Shown here piece by piece: positions 1 through 5,420 of a DNA stretch of 9,425 bases; position 1 is the first letter of the stretch; every line of letters starts with the position of its first letter. The notes beneath the pieces were generated by a model, which worked only from the letters and a program-made list of their open reading frames with translations, was not told the DNA's origin and searched no databases. The translations under genes and the position numbers were made by a program. Source of the stretch: Treponema sp. UBA1233. GTDB lineage: Bacteria; Spirochaetota; Spirochaetia; Treponematales; Treponemataceae. Where the stretch lies: positions 1 to 9,425 of the forward strand of contig DBWR01000068.1 in assembly GCA_002309305.1 (NCBI GenBank), written 5' to 3'.

Positions 1-563
1 TCAAAAATCTGTGACAGAGAAATGCGCTCGTCGGAGGTAAAATGTCCTAGAACGTAATCGGCTACCTGACCGTTTGCAGGCTTTCCCACACCAAAACGCA
101 GCCTCCAGAAATCAGCGGTTCCAAGCGTTGCCTTGGTTGAACGAAGTCCGTTATGGCCACCGAGTCCACCGCTCCACTTAAGGCTCACTGTTCCCAAAGG
201 AAGTTCAATTTCGTCATGCACAACAAGAATGTCAGATGCGGGTATCTTGTAAAAATGGCTTGCCTCGGCAATGGCATCTCCGCTCAAGTTCATGTAAGTA
301 AGTGGCTTAAGGAAATATATCTTCTTTGGTGCGGCATCAGGAATCGGAAGTTCACCGGAATCACGAGCCTTTAGAATTCCTTTTTCAACAAAGGTCCGGA
401 CAAGGGCATCCGTATCCCAGCTGAAAAAATCACCCTTGAATTTATTCTGCCACGAAATGCGGCCTGAACAGCACAGCGCTTCCTCAAACATCCACGCAAC
501 ATTGTGCCTTGTTCCCTCGTATTCCTTTCCGTAGTTTCCCAAAAAAGCGATCAGTTGAATCAT
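1..563 (-). CDS. pth: Peptidyl-tRNA hydrolase, 3'-truncated by window edge
   Basis: Cytosolic enzyme that cleaves the ester bond of peptidyl-tRNAs dropped by stalled ribosomes, recycling tRNA. I translated it from the ATG at 563; 187 codons are visible and the frame is still open at base 1. The family's active-site pattern is present: N10 in the LGN motif, H20 in TRHN, MNLSG with N92, the catalytic Asp D117 in VVHDEIELPLG, and N138 in GGHNGLRS. The C-terminal signature RLRFGVGKP and VADYVLG follows. The start is supported by GGAGG at 570-574, six bases upstream. Relative to E. coli Pth (N10, H20, N68, D93, N114), about 24 extra residues lie between H20 and the MNLSG motif, around residues 45-80. 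It sits 29 bp downstream of the metal ATPase, so read-through or its own weak promoter are both possible. Confidence 0.95.
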   Translation of the reverse strand, partial: MIQLIAFLGNYGKEYEGTRHNVAWMFEEALCCSGRISWQNKFKGDFFSWDTDALVRTFVEKGILKARDSGELPIPDAAPKKIYFLKPLTYMNLSGDAIAEASHFYKIPASDILVVHDEIELPLGTVSLKWSGGLGGHNGLRSTKATLGTADFWRLRFGVGKPANGQVADYVLGHFTSDERISLSQIF

Positions 564-569
564 TCAATT

Positions 570-574
570 CCTCC
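570..574 (-). promoter_or_regulatory. Ribosome binding site of pth
   Basis: Perfect GGAGG on the minus strand, six bases before the ATG at 563. It fixes the start of peptidyl-tRNA hydrolase. Confidence 0.8.
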
Positions 575-610
575 AACCGCCATTATACACAATTATTCCT
601 TTTTACTCCA
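575..610 (-). promoter_or_regulatory. Weak candidate promoter for pth
   Basis: A perfect TATAAT (582-587, minus strand) lies in the 29-bp gap after the ATPase stop. The best -35 at 17 bp is TGGAGT (605-610), only three of six matches and inside the ATPase 3' end. The predicted start near 575 would leave a leader of about 12 bases that still holds the GGAGG. It could let pth be expressed without metal induction, but AT-rich chance matches are common. Confidence 0.3.
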
Positions 611-2830
611 CAAGAGGCACATCGAATGCAGGACTGCCAGCATGGTAACGCCGACATCCCCAAACACCGCCATCCACATGCTTCCGAATCCCAGGGCACA
701 GACAACCATGATGCCAAGCTTTACCGCAAGAGCAAACACGACATTCTGCCACACGGTACGCATGGTTTTACGGCTTATCTTTACCGCAGAGGCAACCTTA
801 TACGGACTGTCATCCATTACCACAACATCAGCCGCCTCTATCGCCGCATCACTTCCCATCGCACCCATTGCAATTCCAACATCAGCACGGGTCAAAACTG
901 GGGCATCGTTTATTCCGTCACCGACAAAAATCAGACGTTCACTATCTGCCTGTTCCTTTAACAAAGCCTCGATTTTTTCAACCTTGTCTCCGGGCAACAG
1001 GTCTGAATACACTTTGTCCATGCCTAGTTTTTTTGCCATGTCATCCGCAACTTCCTTTCTGTCTCCCGTAAGCAGGACCGTCTGCTTTATTCCCAGAGAC
1101 TTGAGCCTTGTAATCGCCAGAGCGGAATCTTCCTTTGCCACATCGCTGATTACGATATGCCCCATGTACTTTCCGTCAACGGCAACATGAACCACAGTAC
1201 CGGCATCGTTTTCCTCACATGGCTTGAATCCAATGACATTTTCCTTTTCCATCAGCTTCAGGTTTCCGGCAAGAACCGTCTTTCCTTCCATATTACATTT
1301 GATTCCGTAGCCGCTTAATTCCTGAGTGTTTTCAAGCACAGTTGAAGAACACTTTTCGCAGCTGTGAGCCCTCTTGAGCGATTTTGAAATCGGATGGTTT
1401 GAAAAGAATTCCGCATGGGTCGCAACGGCAATCAAATCTTCCTTGCTCATGATTTTTTCATCAAGTGCATGAATCGCCGTAACCTCAAACACACCGCGGG
1501 TCAGGGTTCCAGTTTTGTCAAATACGGCAGTTCCAGTGTGTGCAAGCTGTTCAATGTAATTTGAACCTTTTACCAGGATTCCCCTTTTTGAAGCAAGGCC
1601 TATTCCCGCAAAGAATGAAAGGGGAACAGAAATTACAAGCGCACATGGACATGACACTACAAGAATCTCAAGCGCACGGTAAATCCATGTCTTCCACATT
1701 CCCACAGTAGTTACACCCATGACCTTCATAACCAGAGAAGGAACCAAGGCAACAAGAACTGCGGCAATGCAGACTACAGGAGTGTAATAGCGCGCAAACC
1801 TTGTGATGAATTTCTGGGTCTTTGCCTTTTTGCTCTGGGCATGCTCAACCATTTCCAGGACACGGCTAACAGTGCTTTCTCCAAACGCCTTTGTCACCTT
1901 TATCTCAAGCACGCCATCCTTGTTTACAAATCCGCCAAGAACCACATCGCCTTCCACAACTTCACGGGCAACACTTTCTCCAGTCAATGCGGCAGTATCA
2001 ACAAAACCCTTTCCGCTTTCAATTGTTCCATCAAGTGCAATTCGCTCTCCGGGTTTTACGACAATTACATCACCAATGGCAACATCCTTTGCCGCCACTT
2101 GAACGACTTCGCTCCCTCGCTTTACATTTGCAACATCAGGACGAACATCCATCAGTTTTGTAATTGAACGCTTTGAACGGTCCACCGCAAGGTCTTCAAG
2201 ATATTCACCAAGCTGGAACAAAATCATTACCGCAGCGGCTTCCGCATATTCACCCATCAAAATCGCACCGATTGTCGCCACAGTCATCAGGAATTCCTCG
2301 CCAAAAACATTTCCCTTTGCAAGTCCGTGAACCGCTTCCTTTACAACAGAGTAACCCGTAAGCATGTATGCGGCAAAGAACAGCGCCATGTACACAACTT
2401 GAACGGCAAGCGCAATCTTTTCATTATTATTTACTATGGGTCCATTCAATGCAAACACAGGCAGTTTTTGAACAAGAAGTCCTGCAACAAACAGCAGTGC
2501 AGCCAAAAGGATTTTCTTTATTGAATGTTCTTCTTCATCGTCATCGTCTCCGTGATGGTGTCCGTGGTGGTGGCCACAGCAGCAACCGTCGCCATCGTCA
2601 TCATCGTCGCCCTCATGATGATGGTGATGCTCATGGTGATGGCAACAGCAATCGTCATCTTCGTCGTGATGATGATGTTCGTGCCCATGTTCATGCTCAT
2701 GTTCATACTCATACTCATACTCATGGTCGTGTTCATGCTCATGTTCGTGCTCATGTTCATGCTCATGTTCGTGCTCAATTTTATTCATCTTTATTTCTTC
2801 ATCTTTGTCTGCTTTCATGTTCAACCTCAT
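593..2830 (-). CDS. zntA: Zn/Cd/Pb-exporting P1B-type ATPase with His-rich N-terminal tail
   Basis: Inner-membrane pump using ATP to export divalent soft metals, most likely Zn2+, Cd2+ and Pb2+. Core motifs are complete: actuator TGE (283-285), transmembrane CPC (394-396), phosphorylated DKTGT (D438), HP motif (H479-P480) and hinge GDGIND (637-642). The last two membrane segments carry N696, K704 and D725, matching the K and DxG pattern of the ZntA/CadA subgroup rather than copper pumps. There is no GMxCxxC HMA domain. Instead residues 19-102 form a low-complexity tail with 32 His, 6 Cys in two CCC clusters, and many Asp/Glu. The first ATG (2830) overlaps the repressor stop as ATGA. The ATG at 2818 has GAGG (2825-2828) six bases upstream and may be the true start, losing four residues. 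It is co-transcribed with the ArsR gene. The symbol denotes the subfamily; cadA would be equally defensible. Confidence 0.95.
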   Translation of the reverse strand: MRLNMKADKDEEIKMNKIEHEHEHEHEHEHEHEHDHEYEYEYEHEHEHGHEHHHHDEDDDCCCHHHEHHHHHEGDDDDDGDGCCCGHHHGHHHGDDDDEEEHSIKKILLAALLFVAGLLVQKLPVFALNGPIVNNNEKIALAVQVVYMALFFAAYMLTGYSVVKEAVHGLAKGNVFGEEFLMTVATIGAILMGEYAEAAAVMILFQLGEYLEDLAVDRSKRSITKLMDVRPDVANVKRGSEVVQVAAKDVAIGDVIVVKPGERIALDGTIESGKGFVDTAALTGESVAREVVEGDVVLGGFVNKDGVLEIKVTKAFGESTVSRVLEMVEHAQSKKAKTQKFITRFARYYTPVVCIAAVLVALVPSLVMKVMGVTTVGMWKTWIYRALEILVVSCPCALVISVPLSFFAGIGLASKRGILVKGSNYIEQLAHTGTAVFDKTGTLTRGVFEVTAIHALDEKIMSKEDLIAVATHAEFFSNHPISKSLKRAHSCEKCSSTVLENTQELSGYGIKCNMEGKTVLAGNLKLMEKENVIGFKPCEENDAGTVVHVAVDGKYMGHIVISDVAKEDSALAITRLKSLGIKQTVLLTGDRKEVADDMAKKLGMDKVYSDLLPGDKVEKIEALLKEQADSERLIFVGDGINDAPVLTRADVGIAMGAMGSDAAIEAADVVVMDDSPYKVASAVKISRKTMRTVWQNVVFALAVKLGIMVVCALGFGSMWMAVFGDVGVTMLAVLHSMCLLWSKKE
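2525..2776 (-). repeat. Coding tandem repeats for the His/Glu tail of the ATPase
   Basis: The tail is built from hexanucleotides of the form GA(A/G)CA(T/C). Two adjacent 24-bp units, 2753-2776 and 2729-2752, encode EHEHEHEH and differ at only one base. A following run has three GAGTAT hexamers (EYEYEY), equal to GAGCAT with one C-to-T change that was then amplified. Further in, CCC clusters, His runs and Asp runs alternate. Every unit is a multiple of three, so slippage would change tail length without breaking the frame. Confidence 0.85.
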
Positions 2831-3120
2831 TTTTCACTCAGATGTTCAATTCCAATATTCAGAATGATTGAAACGTGTTCGTCCGCAAGGGAATAAATCA
2901 GCGACTTTCCCTCACGCCTGTATTTGACCAGACCGTTTGTCTTGAGCACACGCAGCTGCTGGCTTATGGCAGGCTGTGTCATGTTCAAAGCCTCAACAAT
3001 CTCCGTTACGCTCATTTCCTTTTCAAGCAGGGCATAAAGTATCTTGATTCGTGTCGAATCCCCAAACACCTTGAACAGCTCCGCCAGATTAAAAAGCATC
3101 TTTTCCTGAATCATCTTCAT
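2827..3120 (-). CDS. ArsR/SmtB-family zinc-responsive repressor
   Basis: Small dimeric winged-helix metal sensor that represses the downstream efflux ATPase until zinc (or cadmium) binds. With numbering from the upstream ATG at 3144 (105 aa), the core LAELFKVFGDSTRIKIL (20-36) precedes the recognition helix-turn-helix around MTQPAISQQLRVLK (55-68) and the wing LVKYRREGKSLIY (72-84). The C-terminal helix has D88, H90, H101 and E104, exactly the DxH-x10-HxxE spacing of the SmtB alpha-5 Zn site. The alpha-3 CVC metal site of CadC/ArsR is absent (EMSVTEI instead). I prefer the ATG at 3120: the ATG at 3144 lies in the predicted -10 element, and AGGAGA (3131-3136) sits 10 bases before 3120. Starts at 3114 or 3099 remain possible; 3099 has AGGA four bases upstream. 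Its stop overlaps the ATPase start by four bases. Confidence 0.93.
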   Translation of the reverse strand: MKMIQEKMLFNLAELFKVFGDSTRIKILYALLEKEMSVTEIVEALNMTQPAISQQLRVLKTNGLVKYRREGKSLIYSLADEHVSIILNIGIEHLSEK

Positions 3121-3135
3121 GCTTTTACATTCTCC

Positions 3136-3171
3136 TATATACATATAAGCATATATTTATATATTTGTCAA
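3136..3171 (-). promoter_or_regulatory. Promoter of the metal efflux operon
   Basis: Perfect TTGACA -35 (3166-3171, minus strand), 17-bp spacer, then TTATAT (3143-3148) preceded by TG in extended -10 position. Shifting by one base gives TATATG with an 18-bp spacer. The predicted transcription start near 3136 places AGGAGA at the very 5' end of the mRNA. An ATTTGTCA direct repeat (3163-3170 and 3175-3182) lies across and upstream of the -35. Confidence 0.7.
3143..3162. promoter_or_regulatory. Candidate ArsR-family operator
   Basis: A 20-bp AT-rich imperfect palindrome, eight of ten base pairs symmetric, starting ATATAAGC and ending TTTATAT. It covers the spacer and the -10 of the operon promoter, where a bound repressor would block RNA polymerase. 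ArsR/SmtB proteins bind such AT-rich inverted repeats, so autoregulation by the adjacent repressor is the natural reading. In AT-rich DNA such symmetry can arise by chance. Confidence 0.55.
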
Positions 3172-3181
3172 GAGATTTGTC

Positions 3182-3202
3182 ATTCCGGACTTGATCCGGA
3201 AT
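3182..3202. repeat. Intergenic palindrome ATTCCGGA / TCCGGAAT
   Basis: Perfect 8-bp arms (3182-3189 and 3195-3202) around a 5-base loop, CTTGA. It resembles the short CCGGACTTGATCCGG palindromes scattered through intergenic DNA of several bacterial groups. No T-run follows on the minus strand (GACAAATC), so it is a poor intrinsic terminator for the HAD genes. It lies 11 bp upstream of the metal-operon -35. Confidence 0.7.
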
Positions 3203-3294
3203 CTTTCATTGGCATTAAAAAATCATAGATTTATTGTCAAGTCCAGAAAGACCAAATAGCATGATGAAAACACAAACCAGCTAGACACCCCTCC

Positions 3295-3984
3295 TCAGGG
3301 AAATTGCGTAGCAATTTCGAATCCGCGTGACAAACCTTCAACCTTCAACTCGCCCAGATTATTCAACAGTTTCCATAGGTGTTTCTTAATGTTTTCATCT
3401 GCGGGAACACGGTCGGGAATCATGACACATTTTAGGCCTGCGTTCCATGCCGAAAGAATGCCGTTGGGGCTGTCTTCCACCGCAACACAGTCGCCAGGTG
3501 ACATGCCCAGTTTTTGGCATGCAGTTCTGTAGATTTCTGGATCCGGTTTTGCCCTTGCTATTTCGTCACCGCAAACCATAACATCAAAATAAGATAGCAT
3601 GCCTGCCTTTGTCATCAGGTGAATCACAAGCTCCCTTGAGTTTGAAGAAGCCAGTGCAATAGAATAAGATTGATTTTTTAACCAGGCCAGCGTTTCCCTT
3701 GCAAAAGGTTTTTCCGGAACACCAGTTTCATTCATGATGTCCAGCGACAAATCTGTAGTCAGGTCCCAGAATCCCTTTGCATCAAAATCCTGCCCGTAGT
3801 TTTTTTTCAGAACTAAAATCGTGTCAGCTTCAGAAAAGCCCAGTACACTTTTGTGAATCCGATCAATTCCATCAAGATTCCACATGTCGGCCGCCATTAT
3901 CCATGCCTTTTCGTACACCGTCTCACTATCCAGGAGAAGACCGTCCATGTCAAAGACAAATGCCTTGGGAATAAATTCGTTCAA
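3295..3984 (-). CDS. HAD-superfamily phosphatase, beta-phosphoglucomutase-like (TTG start)
   Basis: Soluble HAD subfamily IA hydrolase or mutase acting on a small phosphorylated metabolite; the substrate cannot be read from sequence. All four motifs are present: DMDGLLLDSE with nucleophile D12 and acid/base D14, motif II S113/S114 in ALASSN, motif III K146 in KPDPEIY, and metal ligands E170-D171 in VEDSPNG. A helical cap domain lies between motifs I and II, as in the PgmB, YcjU and 2-deoxyglucose-6-phosphatase group. The start is TTG: its TTGA overlaps the stop of the upstream HAD gene, and GGGAG (3992-3996) is seven bases before it. The next in-frame ATG falls inside motif I. The last seven residues (EIATQFP) are encoded by a perfect hairpin (3300-3318) and look like an added tail. 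Last gene of a three-HAD set. Confidence 0.9.
   Translation of the reverse strand: MNEFIPKAFVFDMDGLLLDSETVYEKAWIMAADMWNLDGIDRIHKSVLGFSEADTILVLKKNYGQDFDAKGFWDLTTDLSLDIMNETGVPEKPFARETLAWLKNQSYSIALASSNSRELVIHLMTKAGMLSYFDVMVCGDEIARAKPDPEIYRTACQKLGMSPGDCVAVEDSPNGILSAWNAGLKCVMIPDRVPADENIKKHLWKLLNNLGELKVEGLSRGFEIATQFP
3300..3318. repeat. Perfect hairpin GAAATTGC / GCAATTTC in the HAD gene 3' end
   Basis: Eight-bp perfect arms with a 3-base loop (GTA) lie inside codons 223-229 of the HAD gene, ending three bases before its stop codon. The form (perfect arms, 3-base loop) is like the 11-bp-arm palindrome at 9297-9321. It may be a dispersed palindromic element that has become the C-terminal tail, or a 3'-end mRNA-protecting stem. 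No T-run follows closely. Confidence 0.7.
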
Positions 3985-4640
3985 ACTGATTCTCCCAAAA
4001 CAAGCGGCAATTCATTCTTCAAATCCTGCTCCAGCTTTTTTGCATCAGTGAACACAAAAGATTTTATTCCAAGTGCAGATGCCGCATCACAGTTCTTCTT
4101 TCTGTCATCAATAAAAACCGTATTTTCGGGAACTTCATTTTCTGCAGTAAGGATTATCTTCCAGAATTCAGGATTGGGTTTTGACACTCCCATAAAGTTT
4201 GAAGCATAGGTTTGATCAAAATATGAATAGTCACCCCGTTCAACATGATTACGATAATGACCGTCAATAGTATTCGTTCCGCACACAACACGATGTCCCG
4301 CCGCCTTCAGTTTTTTTATCAGGGCAACAGTATCTTCCTTGAGCACAGGATGAAACAAATGCTGCCACCAGTCAGTCTGCACGGGAACACCAGAGCGCTT
4401 TGAAAACTCCACCCAAAACTGTCTGGTAGTAATCATGCCGTCCGAACACATCGTAAGCAAGTCAATTGAATGTTTGTCATAGGAAACACGTGTCATCGGA
4501 TCGGTAGGAGATGAATTGTTTTCAGGACATCCGCAAAATGCCAGAAACTCAGCTCGTTCCATCTTTAAAATCCGCAGCACGCGGGGAAGCAGTTCAGCAG
4601 TATTCGTCACTACCCCGCCCATGTCAAAAATAAAAAGCAT
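3981..4640 (-). CDS. HAD-superfamily hydrolase, YihX-like
   Basis: HAD-fold protein of 219 residues, probably a phosphatase for a sugar phosphate or nucleotide. Motif I is FDMGGV: nucleophile D6 is kept, but the usual D+2 acid/base is G8. YihX-type glucose-1-phosphate phosphatases, as I recall them, also have Gly there (FDLGNV), so this is probably a subfamily trait and not decay. Motif II is T122 in CGTNT, motif III K154 in SKPNPEFW, motif IV D178-D179 in VFIDDRKKN. The cap region, about residues 15-100, is helical and carries Cys36, Cys38 and Cys65 of unknown meaning. The ATG at 4640 is six bases after the stop of the upstream HAD gene, and a GGAG lies 11 bases before it. The stop overlaps the TTG start of the next HAD gene, implying translational coupling. 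Confidence 0.88.
   Translation of the reverse strand: MLFIFDMGGVVTNTAELLPRVLRILKMERAEFLAFCGCPENNSSPTDPMTRVSYDKHSIDLLTMCSDGMITTRQFWVEFSKRSGVPVQTDWWQHLFHPVLKEDTVALIKKLKAAGHRVVCGTNTIDGHYRNHVERGDYSYFDQTYASNFMGVSKPNPEFWKIILTAENEVPENTVFIDDRKKNCDAASALGIKSFVFTDAKKLEQDLKNELPLVLGESV
3992..3996 (-). promoter_or_regulatory. Ribosome binding site deciding the TTG start
   Basis: GGGAG on the minus strand, seven bases before TTG at 3984. There is no in-frame ATG upstream of the catalytic motif, so this site is the main evidence that translation starts at TTG. Confidence 0.7.
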
Positions 4641-4646
4641 AAGTCA

Positions 4647-5333
4647 TCAAACTCCGTCGGAAAATTCCGGAGGAACTTCTATCACTTCTTCCAAATCAGA
4701 AAAAGAATTCAATTTTGCAATGTATGACTTTACTTCACCAAAACCATAGGAAGCCCAGATGAACGGAACACCAGCCTGCCTGCACGCATCGCAATCCCCC
4801 TGAATGTCACCGACATAAGCCGGACTCGTAAGCTGATTCCTCTGCACAAGCATCATTATGTTCTCTGCTTTTCCCTTTCCTGTGCGGCCAAAACATTCCC
4901 AATCCTTGATGCACTCTTCCAGGCCAGTCTTTTCCATCATCAGCTGAATGTATCCGTCCTGACAGTTGCTCACTACAAAGAAATTGGTTTCAAGGCTCAG
5001 TTTTTTAATCGTATCCACAACTCCTGGATATGTAATGTCCAAAGTGTTTTCGTTAAGCGAAATGGTTTCTTCCGTACAACAATTTGCCATCAGAATGTCG
5101 CGCTGTTCTTTATTCAGGTTGGGCCACAAATCCTCTGCAATAACGTCCATGGTTTTTCCAAATTCCTTCTGCAAATCCTGGGCGTTCACCTTCCTGGCAT
5201 CCATGCCGCTGATGTTTATCGCACGGTTCCATGCCATAGCCACAATCCCAGTGGTATTCCAAATTGTCCCATCAATGTCCAGAATTATTCCATCGTATTT
5301 TGAAGTGTTATTCATATTAAAAAAATAACACAT
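4647..5333 (-). CDS. HAD-superfamily phosphatase, phosphoglycolate phosphatase-like
   Basis: Subfamily IA HAD hydrolase of 228 residues. Motif I is LDIDGTIWNT with D19 and D21; motif II S122 in VVSNCQDG; motif III lysine in TGKGKAENI (K153 or K155); motif IV D176 and D180 in YVGDIQGDCDA. The VGDIQGD form and short helical cap resemble Gph/PpaX-like phosphatases, but the substrate is not determinable. Start choice is uncertain: ATG at 5333 has only a close GGAAA, and ATG at 5315 follows an AT tract with no Shine-Dalgarno. The first residues before Y13 are not conserved core, so either start gives a working protein. It is the first of three consecutive HAD genes and lies just downstream of a heptamer repeat array. 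Confidence 0.88.
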   Translation of the reverse strand: MCYFFNMNNTSKYDGIILDIDGTIWNTTGIVAMAWNRAINISGMDARKVNAQDLQKEFGKTMDVIAEDLWPNLNKEQRDILMANCCTEETISLNENTLDITYPGVVDTIKKLSLETNFFVVSNCQDGYIQLMMEKTGLEECIKDWECFGRTGKGKAENIMMLVQRNQLTSPAYVGDIQGDCDACRQAGVPFIWASYGFGEVKSYIAKLNSFSDLEEVIEVPPEFSDGV

Positions 5334-5337
5334 TTTC

Positions 5338-5349
5338 CGATTTTAATCG
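5338..5349. repeat. Small inverted repeat before the first HAD gene
   Basis: Five-bp arms CGATT / AATCG separated by two bases, ending five bases upstream of the ATG at 5333. It could be an operator half-site pair or chance; there is no other support. Confidence 0.25.
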
Positions 5350-5364
5350 AGAGGGGATGAGGGT

Positions 5365-5399
5365 AATTCATAATTCATAATTCATAATTCTTAATTCTT
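5365..5399. repeat. Heptamer tandem array, three AATTCAT plus two AATTCTT
   Basis: Five exact 7-bp units in the 82-bp gap between the DNA methyltransferase and the first HAD gene: three AATTCAT then two AATTCTT. The same two-part arrangement recurs at 9189-9237 with four plus three units. Period 7 with an identical internal switch at both sites indicates one repeat family and not random AT richness. Confidence 0.85.
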
Positions 5400-5420
5400 A
5401 ATTTAGAATTTAAAATTAAG
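5397..5420 (-). terminator. AT-rich inverted repeat at the methyltransferase stop
   Basis: Eight-bp arms CTTAATTT / AAATTAAG with an 8-base loop span the TAA stop of the DNA methyltransferase. With no G or C beyond the arm ends and no clear T-run, it would be a weak terminator at best. It may mark the end of the upstream transcription unit. Confidence 0.3.

Noticed and set aside
504..1190. Long plus-strand open frames (up to 228 codons) opposite the ATPase
   Set aside because: They are antisense to the conserved P-type ATPase catalytic region, have no family motifs and no suitable ribosome binding site; Ser/Thr/Pro-rich composition is typical of shadow frames.
2368..2896. Plus-strand His/Arg-rich and very hydrophobic open frames across the repeat tract
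   Set aside because: They arise because the GAACAT-type repeats lack stops in most frames. The minus frame is continuous with a motif-complete ATPase, so the others are shadows.
3144..3144. ATG at 3144 as the repressor start
   Set aside because: It falls within the predicted -10 element, upstream of the expected transcription start, and has no ribosome binding site; the ATG at 3120 is better placed.
3182..3202. Intrinsic terminator for the HAD genes
   Set aside because: The stem is good, but no T-run follows it on the minus strand, and it is about 90 bp past the HAD stop. Kept only as a palindrome.
5334..5364. Promoter for the HAD trio
   Set aside because: No convincing -35/-10 pair with correct spacing could be found; AT richness gives many weak -10-like matches.
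5365..5399. CRISPR array
   Set aside because: Units are 7 bp, contiguous and without spacers; no cas genes are nearby.
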